16,518 nt of DNA from Spirochaetales bacterium. Its GTDB lineage: Bacteria > Spirochaetota > Spirochaetia > B11-G9. Location: NCBI GenBank assembly GCA_027077185.1, contig JALTGJ010000494.1, positions 1 to 16,518 on the forward strand, given 5' to 3'. The position numbers and the translations under genes were made by a program. Positions 1 through 7,972 of this stretch are shown here, piece by piece. The notes beneath the pieces are model-generated. The model was not told the DNA's origin and ran no database searches. It was given only the letters and a program-made list of their open reading frames with translations. Numbering within the stretch: position 1 is the first letter of the stretch; the number at the start of each line of letters is the position of its first letter.

Positions 1-92
1 CTCTCGATAATCAGACCCTGTACCTTCTGAACAACACCGCTATATTTAATCGGATCTACTTTTTCCAGAATTGTCTCATATTTTTCAAACAT
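1..92 (-). CDS. fliI: Flagellum-specific ATPase FliI (5' end only, runs off left edge)
   Basis: Only the first 30 codons are inside the window; the gene continues past base 1. The visible N-terminus begins MFEKYETILEKVDPIKYSG and goes on to VVQKVQGLIIE, which has the look of the N-terminal beta-barrel entry of FliI/SctN export ATPases (a short helix, then a 'G-x-V-x-x-V-x-G-L-I' strand). No Walker motif is visible because it lies outside. The ATG overlaps the fliH stop by one base (TAATG), and a GGGAG lies 7 nt upstream, inside the end of fliH. FliI would be the ATPase that energises loading of the flagellar type III export gate, with FliH as its negative regulator and stator-like partner. 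Position directly after fliH is the main support, together with the N-terminal pattern. Confidence 0.85.
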   Translation of the reverse strand, partial: MFEKYETILEKVDPIKYSGVVQKVQGLIIE

Positions 93-1000
93 TAGTTGTC
101 TCCCTTAGCCTTAATGGGAACCAAATCCAGTATTTTTTCCTCTATTTCATGAAGTTGTGAAGAAATTCTTGCATCAATTTCTCCGAAATCAGTTTCTATA
201 ATGCAGCCACCTTTATCAACAGTAGAATCTTCCACAACAGTTACAGAGCGGATATTTTCAACCATCCGCATAAAATCCTTTATATGTTCGGATGTAAGCT
301 CCACATCAGCCAGATTAACTTTAATAAGAACCTCACCCCTGCTTTTTAGTTTTCGCAGAGCCTGAATAACATTATTAACAACAACATTTTTCTGATTTTC
401 CGAAATTACCTTAACTACTTTTTTAGCTATCATTACCACAAGGTTTATAACCTGTGTTTCAGATTCATCAATTATATCATTCCGTTTTTCGATAGTTTTA
501 TCAATTATTGAATGAAGCTGGGCAACTAATCGTTCAAGCTCTGCCTGCCCTTCTTCATAACCTGCCTCACGGCCTTTTTCGTATCCTTCATTTTCTGCTT
601 TTGTTCTAATTTCAGAAAGATCTGCTTCAAGTTTTGCAGTCATTTCTTCCGATTCCCGTTTAGCATTTTCGATAAGTAAAGCCGCCTCATCTTCAGCATT
701 TTTTTTAAGAACCTGTATTTCGTCAGTTTTCTGTTTTACTTCTTCAAAAGCACGCTGATCAGCATCCCTTAAAATCTGTTCTACTTTGGATTCTGCAGCT
801 TTAATCATATCCTCTTTTTCTTTTTCCCAGTTTGCCTTAAAAAACTCAGCCTCTTTCCTTAAGTCATCGGCACTTGGTCCTGTATATTCTTCAACAACAG
901 GAGCTTCTTCTACAACCTCAATTTCAGGGAAGGGAGAATTTAGAGTCACCCTGTTATTAACATTAACAATTTCCATTGCCCGAAAAACATTCTTAGCCAA
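92..1000 (-). CDS. fliH: Flagellar export ATPase regulator FliH
   Basis: 302 aa, longer than the roughly 230-residue enterobacterial FliH. Residues about 45-135 are a highly charged, probable coiled coil rich in Glu, Lys and Ala. At about 139-155 there is the GxxxG-type repeat (EGYEKGREAGYEEGQ) diagnostic of FliH and related V/F-ATPase stalk-like proteins. The C-terminal third (about 175-290) is the globular E-subunit-like domain. I chose the TTG at 1000: an AAGGGGG sits exactly 6 nt upstream, and the N-terminus then reads MAKNVFRAMEI. The nearest in-frame ATG (codon 9) has no comparable ribosome binding site. FliH binds FliI and links it to the C-ring and export gate. It lies between fliG (15 bp gap) and fliI (1 bp overlap), as in other flagellar operons. 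The extra length is in the N-terminal coiled coil. Confidence 0.93.
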   Translation of the reverse strand: MAKNVFRAMEIVNVNNRVTLNSPFPEIEVVEEAPVVEEYTGPSADDLRKEAEFFKANWEKEKEDMIKAAESKVEQILRDADQRAFEEVKQKTDEIQVLKKNAEDEAALLIENAKRESEEMTAKLEADLSEIRTKAENEGYEKGREAGYEEGQAELERLVAQLHSIIDKTIEKRNDIIDESETQVINLVVMIAKKVVKVISENQKNVVVNNVIQALRKLKSRGEVLIKVNLADVELTSEHIKDFMRMVENIRSVTVVEDSTVDKGGCIIETDFGEIDARISSQLHEIEEKILDLVPIKAKGDN

Positions 1001-1006
1001 ATTTAT

Positions 1007-1013
1007 CCCCCTT
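1007..1013 (-). promoter_or_regulatory. Shine-Dalgarno of fliH that fixes a TTG start
   Basis: AAGGGGG on the minus strand with 6 nt spacing to the TTG at 1000-998. It lies wholly in the short gap after the fliG stop and decides the TTG start over the in-frame ATG eight codons downstream. Confidence 0.75.
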
Positions 1014-1015
1014 TT

Positions 1016-2056
1016 CTATACGACCATCTCATCTTCACCGGATCTGGCAACAACAATTTCACCGCTATCCTCAAGCTTTCTGATAATTGAAACAATTTTC
1101 TGCTGAGTCTCTTCAACATCCTTTAGTCTGATTGGTCCCATATATTCCATTTCCTCTTTCAGAAGAGCTGCAGCACGTTTAGACATATTCTTATAAATCT
1201 TGTCCTGAACCTCACCTTCAACTCCTCTTAGAGCCTTAGCAAGTTCTGCTGTATCCACTTCTCTTAATACCTTCTGAATAGCCCTGTCATCAAGCAGTAC
1301 AATATCTTCAAATACAAACATTCTCTTCTTAATTTCCTCAGCCAGCTCAGGATCCTCTTCTTCAAGGGATTCAATTATCAGTTTTTCTGTAGACCGGTCT
1401 ACAAGGTTAAGAATTTCAACTATATTCTCAACACCACCGGCAGCCGTGAAATCCTCACTGGAAAGAGTTGAAAGTTTCTTTTCAAGAACTCTCTCAACTT
1501 CACGAAGAACCTCCGGAGAAGTTCTGTCCATAGTAGCGATTCGTTTCGCAACATCTGACTGAACATCTGCAGGAAGATTCCCCAAAATTATTGAAGCCTT
1601 TGCAGGTTCAAGATAGGCAAGTATCAATGCAATTGTCTGAGGGTGCTCCTGCTGAATAAAGTTTAAAAGATGAGCAGGATCAGTTCTCCGGATAAAATCG
1701 AAAGGACGAACCTGAAGACTGCTGGTCAATCTATTAATAATATCAACTGCCTTCTGGGAACCCAATGATTTCTCTAAAAGCTCTCTTGCATAATCTATAC
1801 CCCCGGAGGTTATGAAATCCTGAGCCATCATAAGCTCTTTAAACTCCATAAGAACCTTATCCCTTTCTTCCGGTTCTACATTATCCAAACGGGCAATTTC
1901 AAAGGTCAGAGTCTCTATTTCATCCTCTCTAAGATGTTTAAAAATTTCTGATGAAATTTCAGACCCGAGAGTTACAAGGAAAACAGCCGCCTTCTGTCGG
2001 CCCGTCAGTTCCTTCTTGATAGATTTCTTTGTGCCTGAATCAGCATTTCCTGCCAT
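1016..2056 (-). CDS. fliG: Flagellar motor switch protein FliG
   Basis: 346 aa, close to the usual family length of about 330-345. The N-terminal domain (about 15-105) binds the FliF tail. The middle domain carries the EHPQ signature at 137-140 (FIQQEHPQTIALILAYL), which contacts FliM. The C-terminal torque domain (about 240-340) keeps the charged positions expected to face the stator: Lys274, Arg294, Glu301/Glu302 and Arg310 by my reading. The ATG at 2056 follows GGAGGAGT in the three-base gap after fliF. FliG sits on the cytoplasmic face of the MS ring and generates torque with MotA/B. Some spirochaetes have a second FliG paralogue elsewhere; this operon-located copy with an intact charged face is expected to be the main motor protein. 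That expectation is inference. Confidence 0.98.
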   Translation of the reverse strand: MAGNADSGTKKSIKKELTGRQKAAVFLVTLGSEISSEIFKHLREDEIETLTFEIARLDNVEPEERDKVLMEFKELMMAQDFITSGGIDYARELLEKSLGSQKAVDIINRLTSSLQVRPFDFIRRTDPAHLLNFIQQEHPQTIALILAYLEPAKASIILGNLPADVQSDVAKRIATMDRTSPEVLREVERVLEKKLSTLSSEDFTAAGGVENIVEILNLVDRSTEKLIIESLEEEDPELAEEIKKRMFVFEDIVLLDDRAIQKVLREVDTAELAKALRGVEGEVQDKIYKNMSKRAAALLKEEMEYMGPIRLKDVEETQQKIVSIIRKLEDSGEIVVARSGEDEMVV

Positions 2057-2059
2057 TAA

Positions 2060-3769
2060 TTACTCCTCCACCAACCAGGTTCTAATAAGCTGTGCAACAT
2101 CTTCAGGGTGCTCTCTGGCCATGTTAATTGCATTTTCCTGCATTTCCATCCTGGCCCGTTCCTCTACAGACATGGCAACATCCATCTCTTCCTCTTCGGC
2201 ACTCTTAAGTGCTGCTTCTCTCATCATCTGATGCTGCCGCGCAAGTTCTTCCTCTTTAAGCCTTCGTCTCCTTTCCATTTCTCTGGAAATTATACGAAAA
2301 ATTATAAAAGCAACAATTATTATAGCAACGCCTATAATGGAATACAGTACAGTCTGCTGAACCCTTTTCTGATTTCTATACTCATCATCTTCCTTATTAA
2401 ACTGCGCTGATCTGTCAAATTTAATGTGCTGAACTACAACAGAATCACCCCTTGCTTTATCATATCCGATTGCATGCTCAATAAGGGTCTGTGCTTTTTT
2501 TATTTCCTCATCTGATACAGGGGTATATTCTCTTTTAATTATTCCACCATTTTCAAACTGCAGTTCACCCTTATCATTATAAACCTTATGCCAGGTACCA
2601 TCGATTGCAGCACCTACAGTTATCCGCTTTATTTCCCAGGGACTTTTTTCTTCAACTACATTTCTGGTATTGACTTCTTCATTTACAATAGAACTTGTTT
2701 TTGAATAGTTTCCAACAAGATTATTAAGATCTTTGTATGCCGGAGGCGTCTGCCCTTCCTGTCCCGGAGGGCCTTCAGGATTAAATCCCGTACCATTGAA
2801 CTTCTCAGAGGTGTTTTCAGTAGATCTGGGTATGGAAAGAACAAATGCGGATTCATCATAGGGTGTACTGGGATTATCCACCTTTGTCGTAATAGGATAG
2901 TGTTCTTCTGTAGTTACTGTCTCTTTTCTGAAGTTTAAAGCAATTTCAACTTTAGTAATACTCATACGGTCTTTCCCGAAAATCTGTGAAAGTTCCTTAA
3001 ATATTTGATCTTTATATGAATTTTCCAGTATCTGCTTTTGTTTCAACTGACGACCTGACAGTTCCAGTCTGTCAAAATCAGCCATATCTCCAAAATCATT
3101 GAGAACTGTTCCTCTGTAATCGGAAATAACTATATTGTCACCAATCAGACCCTCTACTGCAAACTGAACAAGTTTTACAATACCTTCAATTTTCTTTCTG
3201 TTTGTGACTATATCAGATCCGGGTCTGGGTGTAATAATTACAGATGCAGTCACAGGATTCTGGTCTTCTGCAAAAAGCTTGTCCTCGGGAAGAACAAGTG
3301 TTACCTTTGCTGAATCAATATCATCAAGAGCTTCAATATGTTCTTCAAGATTTGCAGTTATTGCCTGACGAAGATTAATATTTCTTTCAAAATCGGTTAA
3401 ACTCCAGCGATCCATCTTAAAGATATCCCAGGGAGATGTCTCTGCCGGTATTAAATCTTCTCTTAATAAAATAGCCACCATTCTTTGCGCTGTTTTTTTA
3501 TTCGCAACATATATATGACCATCATCTGTAATAGTATGTTCCACGCCTTCTTTATCCAGACGTACTGAAATAGCATCCAGTTTTTGAGGGTCGCTTATAG
3601 CGGATGTAATAAGAAGAACTGTACTTGGTGATGAACTGAAATTTGCCAACAGAATAAGTCCACCCATTGTTACAGCAATTATTCCAAAAAGAATAACTTT
3701 TTGTACAAGAGTCCACTTACCCCAAAGTATTTTTATCTGTTCTCTAAATTTTTTTAACCATTCATTCAT
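2060..3769 (-). CDS. fliF: Flagellar MS-ring protein FliF
   Basis: 569 aa from the start chosen here. Residues about 21-43 form the first membrane helix and about 473-494 the second, with the large periplasmic ring-building region between them. This includes the Pro-rich loop near the middle (PEGPPGQEGQTPP) that is variable in the family. The cytoplasmic tail is a charged helix ending ENAINMAREHPEDVAQLIRTWL, the FliG-binding motif at the extreme C-terminus. I chose the ATG at 3769 because GGGAGGGG lies just upstream. An in-frame ATG at 3793 would add 8 residues but has no ribosome binding site and would include the real one as coding sequence. FliF self-assembles into the MS ring in the inner membrane, the platform for FliG and the rod. 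It follows fliE after about 35 bp and precedes fliG after 3 bp. Confidence 0.97.
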   Translation of the reverse strand: MNEWLKKFREQIKILWGKWTLVQKVILFGIIAVTMGGLILLANFSSSPSTVLLITSAISDPQKLDAISVRLDKEGVEHTITDDGHIYVANKKTAQRMVAILLREDLIPAETSPWDIFKMDRWSLTDFERNINLRQAITANLEEHIEALDDIDSAKVTLVLPEDKLFAEDQNPVTASVIITPRPGSDIVTNRKKIEGIVKLVQFAVEGLIGDNIVISDYRGTVLNDFGDMADFDRLELSGRQLKQKQILENSYKDQIFKELSQIFGKDRMSITKVEIALNFRKETVTTEEHYPITTKVDNPSTPYDESAFVLSIPRSTENTSEKFNGTGFNPEGPPGQEGQTPPAYKDLNNLVGNYSKTSSIVNEEVNTRNVVEEKSPWEIKRITVGAAIDGTWHKVYNDKGELQFENGGIIKREYTPVSDEEIKKAQTLIEHAIGYDKARGDSVVVQHIKFDRSAQFNKEDDEYRNQKRVQQTVLYSIIGVAIIIVAFIIFRIISREMERRRRLKEEELARQHQMMREAALKSAEEEEMDVAMSVEERARMEMQENAINMAREHPEDVAQLIRTWLVEE

Positions 3770-3804
3770 TCTCCCCTCCCAAAAAGAATGCATCCAGGGA
3801 TAAT

Positions 3805-4137
3805 CTACCTTATATTAATTATCTCCCGATACGCTTTTAAAGCATTATCTACAACGGACTTTGTCATAGTTATTGCCAAATTAGCTTTACTCATTGCAAT
3901 TGTAACATCATGAACATCCACACTGTCAGGATTTGTAATATACTGCTGTGTTATATCTGTACTTTCCTGAGCAAGGTCATTTACACCGTTTAGAGCATCT
4001 ATAACCATATTATTAAAAGATGTTGCTTTCTTACTATCATCCTGATTACTGTGAACATTACTGCTTATATGTGCCGGATTGGTTCGCAAAAGATTTACCT
4101 TGTTCCCGCTTACCTGATCCATATTAAGAAGATTCAT
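3805..4137 (-). CDS. fliE: Flagellar hook-basal body adapter FliE
   Basis: 110 aa, normal for FliE (about 100-110). The variable, Asn/Ser-rich N-terminal half is followed by the conserved C-terminal helical block at about 72-109 (DVHDVTIAMSKANLAITM, then a 'VxNALKAYREIINI' ending), which is the FliE signature. The ATG at 4137 lies 3 bp after the flgC stop, and its GGGAGG Shine-Dalgarno overlaps the end of flgC, so translation is probably coupled. FliE connects the MS ring FliF to the proximal rod FlgB/FlgC and is exported by the type III apparatus. The flgB-flgC-fliE-fliF order is standard. Confidence 0.95.
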   Translation of the reverse strand: MNLLNMDQVSGNKVNLLRTNPAHISSNVHSNQDDSKKATSFNNMVIDALNGVNDLAQESTDITQQYITNPDSVDVHDVTIAMSKANLAITMTKSVVDNALKAYREIINIR

Positions 4138-4140
4138 TCA

Positions 4141-4599
4141 TTACCTCCCAATTTCCAAAGCTTTCATAAACATAGCCTTACTTCCGTTAACAACTGCAAC
4201 ATTTGCCTCGTATGATCTGGAAGCTGATATCATATCTACCATTTCTTCTACAATATTTACATTCGGCATTTCCACATAACCCTTCTGGGGTCCGGTCTTA
4301 ATGGCATCAGGATGAGTAGGGTCGTATACCAGCTTTGGATCTGCATCCATATCTTTGTCAATCTTAACTATTCTAACACCCTTGCCAATTCCATTATCCA
4401 GGCGTTCCGGTAAAAACGGAGATCTCCAGTAAGGCTCCTGAACTTTTGGACGGACAATGACCCTGCTCCTTCTAAAAGGGCCTCCTTCTGGTGTTCTGGT
4501 AGTATCAACATTGGCAATATTATTTGAAATAACATCCAGCCTTGTCCTTTGAGCACTTAATCCTGAGGCTGCTATATTTATACTGCTAAAAATTCCCAT
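4141..4599 (-). CDS. flgC: Flagellar proximal rod protein FlgC
   Basis: 152 aa. The N-terminus (MGIFSSINIAASGLSAQRTR then LDVISNNIANVDTTRTPEGG) is the conserved rod/hook N-terminal helix with the SNNIAN motif. The C-terminus (VNIVEEMVDMISASRSYEAN, then a 'KAMFMKALEIG' ending) is the matching conserved C-terminal helix that pairs with it in the assembled rod. These paired ends identify the FlgB/C/F/G axial family, and the PEGGPFRR loop and short length point to FlgC. The ATG at 4599 is preceded by AGGTAGGT, which overlaps the flgB stop codon. FlgC polymerises with FlgB into the proximal rod in the periplasm after type III export. Confidence 0.97.
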   Translation of the reverse strand: MGIFSSINIAASGLSAQRTRLDVISNNIANVDTTRTPEGGPFRRSRVIVRPKVQEPYWRSPFLPERLDNGIGKGVRIVKIDKDMDADPKLVYDPTHPDAIKTGPQKGYVEMPNVNIVEEMVDMISASRSYEANVAVVNGSKAMFMKALEIGR

Positions 4600-4606
4600 A
4601 TTTTAC

Positions 4607-5023
4607 CTACCTTAATACTATATTCAGCTGAGTAAACTGATTGGATACTGATCTTGTTAAAAGATCATACCTAAGTTGATTCTGAAGAAGAAGCATACTC
4701 TCCTGTTCTGCATCCACATTATTACCATTATTATCAGTTTGAGAAGTATAATCCAGAAAACGTGAAGGTCTTACATCTCTATAGTTCTCTACATGGGAAA
4801 AAGGAATATGCTTTTCATTAGTCATTGCTGCACCAGGGGTACGAACATGTTCTGACTCCAGCGCTCTCTTAAGTTCAGATTCGAAATTTACGCTGCTGCG
4901 TTTGAAATTGGGTGTATCTGCATTTGCAATATTGTTTGCAAGAACCTGCTCCCGTATTGTAGCTGCATCCATAGTTCTATGAAGAATATCAAGACTTTTA
5001 CCAAAACTATTATTCAAAAACAC
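4607..5023 (-). CDS. flgB: Flagellar proximal rod protein FlgB (GTG start)
   Basis: 138 aa from the GTG chosen here. The N-terminal axial-protein helix leads into NNIANADTPNFKR at 30-42, the characteristic FlgB/rod signature. The C-terminal helix (SMLLLQNQLRYDLLTRSVSN) is the conserved partner. I picked the GTG at 5023 because AAGGAG sits 7 nt upstream (5031-5036). An in-frame GTG at 5044 would add 7 residues and lacks a ribosome binding site. The chosen N-terminus MFLNNSFGKSLDILHRTMD also fits family members, which start close to the first helix. FlgB is the first gene of the flagellar segment: a 60 bp gap separates it from hslU, and that gap holds a promoter candidate. FlgB builds the proximal rod with FlgC. 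Confidence 0.95.
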   Translation of the reverse strand: MFLNNSFGKSLDILHRTMDAATIREQVLANNIANADTPNFKRSSVNFESELKRALESEHVRTPGAAMTNEKHIPFSHVENYRDVRPSRFLDYTSQTDNNGNNVDAEQESMLLLQNQLRYDLLTRSVSNQFTQLNIVLR

Positions 5024-5030
5024 CCTTTTA

Positions 5031-5036
5031 CTCCTT
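5031..5036 (-). promoter_or_regulatory. Shine-Dalgarno of flgB that fixes a GTG start
   Basis: AAGGAG on the minus strand with 7 nt spacing to the GTG at 5023-5021. It argues against the longer GTG start at 5044, which has only A/T-rich sequence upstream. Confidence 0.7.
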
Positions 5037-5058
5037 AAATCCACAATCTATACCATTA

Positions 5059-5086
5059 TTCTCGGCATAATATATATCCACCATTA
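5059..5086 (-). promoter_or_regulatory. Weak candidate sigma28-type flagellar promoter
   Basis: TAAT (5086-5083), 16 bp, then GCCGAGAA (5066-5059) resembles the flagellar sigma28 consensus TAAA-N15-GCCGATAA, with two base mismatches and one extra spacer base. It overlaps the sigma70-type candidate. Basal body genes are normally not sigma28 targets, so this is noted at low confidence. Confidence 0.2.
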
Positions 5087-5097
5087 CAGAATGTAAC
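5069..5097 (-). promoter_or_regulatory. Candidate sigma70-type promoter for the flagellar segment
   Basis: On the minus strand GTTACA (5097-5092, 4 of 6 to TTGACA) is separated by exactly 17 bp from TATATT (5074-5069, 5 of 6 to TATAAT). It would start transcription about 40 bp upstream of the flgB GTG. The -35 box overlaps the last codons of hslU. An internal promoter upstream of flgB is known in Borrelia, so the position is plausible. The evidence is motif matching only, in AT-rich DNA where such matches are common. Confidence 0.4.
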
Positions 5098-5098
5098 G
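5082..5098 (-). repeat. Short dyad at the hslU 3' end
   Basis: CGTTACA and TGTAATG flank a three-base centre on the minus strand: TTACA/TGTAA is perfect and one G-T mismatch extends it. It covers the hslU stop codon and the -35 box of the flgB promoter candidate. There is no T-run after it, so it is not an intrinsic terminator. It could be an operator half-site pair or chance. Confidence 0.3.
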
Positions 5099-6508
5099 GG
5101 ACAGATCATGGTTCTTAACAATATTGACCAGCTTATCATCCACATATTCCGGAGTTATGGGTATTTCCTGCCCCTTCAACTCCGGTGCATTAAAGGAGAC
5201 ATCCTCCAAAAGAAGCTCCATTATTGTATGAAGTCTTCTTGCACCTATATTCTCTGTATTGGAATTTACTTCTGCAGCAATTTCACTTAAGCGTACAGTT
5301 GCTTCGTCTGTAAAGTTAATACTTACTCCCTCTGTCTTAAGAAGTTCAGTATACTGAATAGTTAAAGAGTTCTCAGTCTGAGTCAGAATTTGATGAAAAT
5401 CATTACTATCAAGATCATCAAGTTCGACCCGAATTGGAAATCTCCCCTGTAGTTCAGGTATAAGATCAGAGGGCTTGCTTATATGAAAAGCTCCGGCTGC
5501 TATAAAAAGTATATGTGAAGTATCTACAATACCGTACTTAGTATTAACCTTGGATCCTTCAATAATAGGAAGAATATCTCTCTGTACCCCTTCTCTGGAA
5601 ACATCCGCTCCGGACCGTCCCTCTTTGGAAGCAACCTTGTCAATTTCATCTATAAAAATAATTCCCATCTGTTCCACACGCTCTTTGGCAATATCAGTGG
5701 CTCTGTCTGTATCAACAAGTTTACTCTTTTCCTCTGCAAGAACAATTTCTTTTGCTCTTTTAACAGTAACCTTCTTCTTCTTTTTCTTTCCGCCGAAAAT
5801 CGAACCTAAATTACCAAGGTTCAAATCCATTTCCTCAAAATTAGTTCCGGAAAATATCTCAATAGCAGGCATACCGGAACTTGCGATATTAACTTCAACA
5901 ATTTTATCATCCAGACTGCCTTTCCGCAGCATTTTTCTGAATTTTTCTCTTGTCGTGGACTTTCCAGGGTCCTCAGCTTCTACAGGCTCTGCAGGTTCCA
6001 CTGGTTCAGAAACTACCGGTAAAACTAATTGTTCAGGAGAACCCGGGACAGCTTTTCCAGGACTGGCAGTTTTTTTCTTTATACCGGGCAAAAGTAAATC
6101 CAGAATAACTTCTTCTGTTCTTTTTTCTGCTTCCTCTTTAACTTCCTCAGAAAGTTCCTTTTTTACCATAGTAAGACCAATACTCATAAGATCCCTTATC
6201 ATGGACTCAACATCTCTTCCAACATACCCAACTTCTGTAAATTTCGTTGCCTCAACTTTTAAAAAAGGAGCACCGCATAATTTGGATAGTCTTCTGGCTA
6301 TTTCTGTCTTTCCAACCCCGGTAGGTCCGATCATAATAATATTTTTTGGAGTAACCTCATCCATTAAAGCCTGGGGCAGAAGCCTTCGGCGCATACGGTT
6401 ACGAAGTGCAATAGCAACTGCCTTTTTGGCCTTATCCTGTCCAATAATATATTTATCAAGTTCCCTGACAGTTTCTTTTGGAGTAAGCTTATCAAGATCA
6501 GTTATCAT
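5084..6508 (-). CDS. hslU: HslU (ClpY), ATPase subunit of the HslUV protease
   Basis: 474 aa versus about 443 in E. coli. The AAA+ core shows Walker A GPTGVGKT at 61-68, the GYVG pore loop at 94-97, Walker [10 protein letters not shown] at 283-291, and the sensor-2 region [19 protein letters not shown] at about 421-439. The C-terminus ends DLSRYIL, the tail that inserts into HslV to activate it. The I-domain (about 110-245) carries a Pro/Glu/Val-rich linker at about 146-185, which accounts for most of the extra length, and a lysine run at 241-246. The ATG at 6508 overlaps the hslV stop as ATGA and has GGAGGAAATTAA in front. HslU forms a hexameric ring that unfolds substrates and feeds them to the HslV dodecamer in the cytosol. 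Confidence 0.98.
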   Translation of the reverse strand: MITDLDKLTPKETVRELDKYIIGQDKAKKAVAIALRNRMRRRLLPQALMDEVTPKNIIMIGPTGVGKTEIARRLSKLCGAPFLKVEATKFTEVGYVGRDVESMIRDLMSIGLTMVKKELSEEVKEEAEKRTEEVILDLLLPGIKKKTASPGKAVPGSPEQLVLPVVSEPVEPAEPVEAEDPGKSTTREKFRKMLRKGSLDDKIVEVNIASSGMPAIEIFSGTNFEEMDLNLGNLGSIFGGKKKKKKVTVKRAKEIVLAEEKSKLVDTDRATDIAKERVEQMGIIFIDEIDKVASKEGRSGADVSREGVQRDILPIIEGSKVNTKYGIVDTSHILFIAAGAFHISKPSDLIPELQGRFPIRVELDDLDSNDFHQILTQTENSLTIQYTELLKTEGVSINFTDEATVRLSEIAAEVNSNTENIGARRLHTIMELLLEDVSFNAPELKGQEIPITPEYVDDKLVNIVKNHDLSRYIL

Positions 6509-7038
6509 TTAATTTCCTCCACTATAATATTACTATTCGTATAAATGCAAATATCAGAAGCAATTTTAATACTTCTCTGTGCTATCTCGAGGGCACTTAG
6601 TTCTGATGAATCAAGGTAGGCCAAAGCTGATGCATAGGCATAATTTCCACCGGACCCTATTGCAATAGCTCCTTCGTCAGGCTCAACAACATCACCTGTA
6701 CCGGAAATAAGAAGAGTCTTGGTTTTATCTGCAACAAGAAGCATTGCTTCAAGCTTACGAAGAACCCTGTCTGTCCGCCATTCCTTGGCCAACTCTACAG
6801 CCGCCCTTGTAATATCTCCATTATATTCCTTTACCTTACCTTCAAACCTTTCAAACAGTGTAAAGGCATCTGCCGTAGCACCTGCAAAACCTACAATTAC
6901 CCGTCCATCATACATTCTCCGCACTTTCCGTGCAGTACCTTTCATTACAGTATTTCCAAAAGTCACCTGTCCATCACCTGCCATTGCAACTGAATTACCT
7001 TTTCTAACTGCAAGAATTGTTGTACCTCTTATTTCCAT
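6505..7038 (-). CDS. hslV: HslV (ClpQ), peptidase subunit of the HslUV protease
   Basis: 177 aa, standard size. After a five-residue propeptide (MEIRG) the sequence continues TTILAVRKG. Thr6 should become the N-terminal catalytic threonine after autoprocessing, and Lys38 corresponds to the active-site Lys33 of the mature E. coli enzyme. The [50 protein letters not shown] and AIGSGGNYA blocks are family signatures. Thr rather than Ser at the nucleophile separates it from Bacillus ClpQ. The ATG at 7038 has AGGGAGT 6 nt upstream. The gene lies 30 bp after the xerC-like gene and overlaps hslU by 4 bp, so the two protease subunits are translationally coupled. Confidence 0.98.
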   Translation of the reverse strand: MEIRGTTILAVRKGNSVAMAGDGQVTFGNTVMKGTARKVRRMYDGRVIVGFAGATADAFTLFERFEGKVKEYNGDITRAAVELAKEWRTDRVLRKLEAMLLVADKTKTLLISGTGDVVEPDEGAIAIGSGGNYAYASALAYLDSSELSALEIAQRSIKIASDICIYTNSNIIVEEIK

Positions 7039-7068
7039 AATACTCCCTGTACCCTCTTTATCTGCATC

Positions 7069-7971
7069 CTACCTTCCATGAGGATGAGATACTCTGTAAA
7101 CATCTTTTAATTTATCTATACCTACATGAGTATAGACCTGAGTCGTTGCAATCGATGAATGACCAAGCATTTCCTGAACGACCCTTATTCCAGCTCCATT
7201 ATTCAGCATATGTGTTGCAAATGTATGCCGGAAAGAATGTGGGCTTATATGCTTGCCTATACCAACTGCATTTATATATTTATTAATTATAAAACGAATA
7301 CCTCTGGCAGAAATACCAGCTCCATTTCTATTTAAAATTAACATATTTTTTTCACCATGTGATAATCCGGCTATTTTTACTTTCCGTAAAGAAAGATAAG
7401 ACGATAAAACATCTGCAGTTCCCCGGGTAAGAAAAACCCACCGGGACTTTCCTCCCTTACCGTGAACAAGAGACATTCTCTCTTTAATATTTATATCGGA
7501 TACAGTTAAAAACACCAGCTCTGATACCCTGCATCCGGTAGAGTACAACATTTCCAGAATAACCCTGTCTCTAATTCCCAAAAAGGTGTTATCTGTCAGT
7601 TCAATCATTTTATTAATCTCTGCAAAAGATAATATGTCAGGGATTTTCCTGGTACTGCTAATACTCCGGATATGGGAAAATGCATTGCTTTCCATATTAT
7701 CATATTTAATACAGTACCTGTAAAAACTCTTTATAGAAGATATAATCCTGTTAACAGACGAATCTTTTAAAGCTCTTCTGTTCAGCCCCCCGGCAAATGC
7801 TCTTACATTTCGTGAATTAAGTTTTCTAAAATCAAGATTTTCTGTGTTAAGAAAATCTTCCAGTATATTTAAATCATGCGAATATGCTCTTATGGAATTT
7901 GCAGAGAAATTTCTTGTTCCTTCAAGGTAATCAAGATACTCCAATTTGCAGATATGAAACAATTTGCCCAT
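7069..7971 (-). CDS. xerC: Tyrosine recombinase, XerC/CodV position
   Basis: 300 aa, typical Xer length. The N-terminal SAM-like core-binding domain (about 1-95) is followed by the catalytic domain. All six catalytic residues are present: Arg148 (TGCRVSEL), Lys172 (HGKGGKSR), His245 and Arg248 (PHSFRHTFATHM), His271 (LGHSSIATTQ) and Tyr280 (VYTHV). The start is the ATG at 7971, one base after the dprA stop, with AGGAGG 9 nt upstream at the end of dprA. A longer frame to 8004 would run back into dprA and has no ribosome binding site. Xer recombinases resolve chromosome dimers at dif with FtsK. The xerC name rests on position (directly before hslV, as codV precedes clpQ in Bacillus), not on sequence that separates XerC from XerD. 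Confidence 0.85.
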   Translation of the reverse strand: MGKLFHICKLEYLDYLEGTRNFSANSIRAYSHDLNILEDFLNTENLDFRKLNSRNVRAFAGGLNRRALKDSSVNRIISSIKSFYRYCIKYDNMESNAFSHIRSISSTRKIPDILSFAEINKMIELTDNTFLGIRDRVILEMLYSTGCRVSELVFLTVSDINIKERMSLVHGKGGKSRWVFLTRGTADVLSSYLSLRKVKIAGLSHGEKNMLILNRNGAGISARGIRFIINKYINAVGIGKHISPHSFRHTFATHMLNNGAGIRVVQEMLGHSSIATTQVYTHVGIDKLKDVYRVSHPHGR

Positions 7972-7972
7972 T

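Noticed and set aside
3769..3793. Longer fliF start at ATG 3793
   Set aside because: The added 8 codons contain the GGGAGGGG that serves the ATG at 3769, and no ribosome site precedes 3793.
4368..4556. Small minus-strand open frames inside flgC, ftsW (14174-14368) and mraY (15691-15876)
   Set aside because: Each is an alternative frame of a strongly conserved gene, with no independent start signal.
5752..5800. AAG-rich lysine run in hslU as a slippage or frameshift site
   Set aside because: It matches the basic stretch normally found at this point of the HslU I-domain, and the reading frame is intact on both sides.
5550..6512. A 320-codon open frame on the plus strand opposite hslU
   Set aside because: It is a Ser/Phe/Ile-rich antisense shadow of the unmistakable HslU frame, has no family motif and no ribosome binding context. 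Other plus-strand open frames (786-1106, 6719-7081, 7964-8224 and similar) are shadows in the same way.
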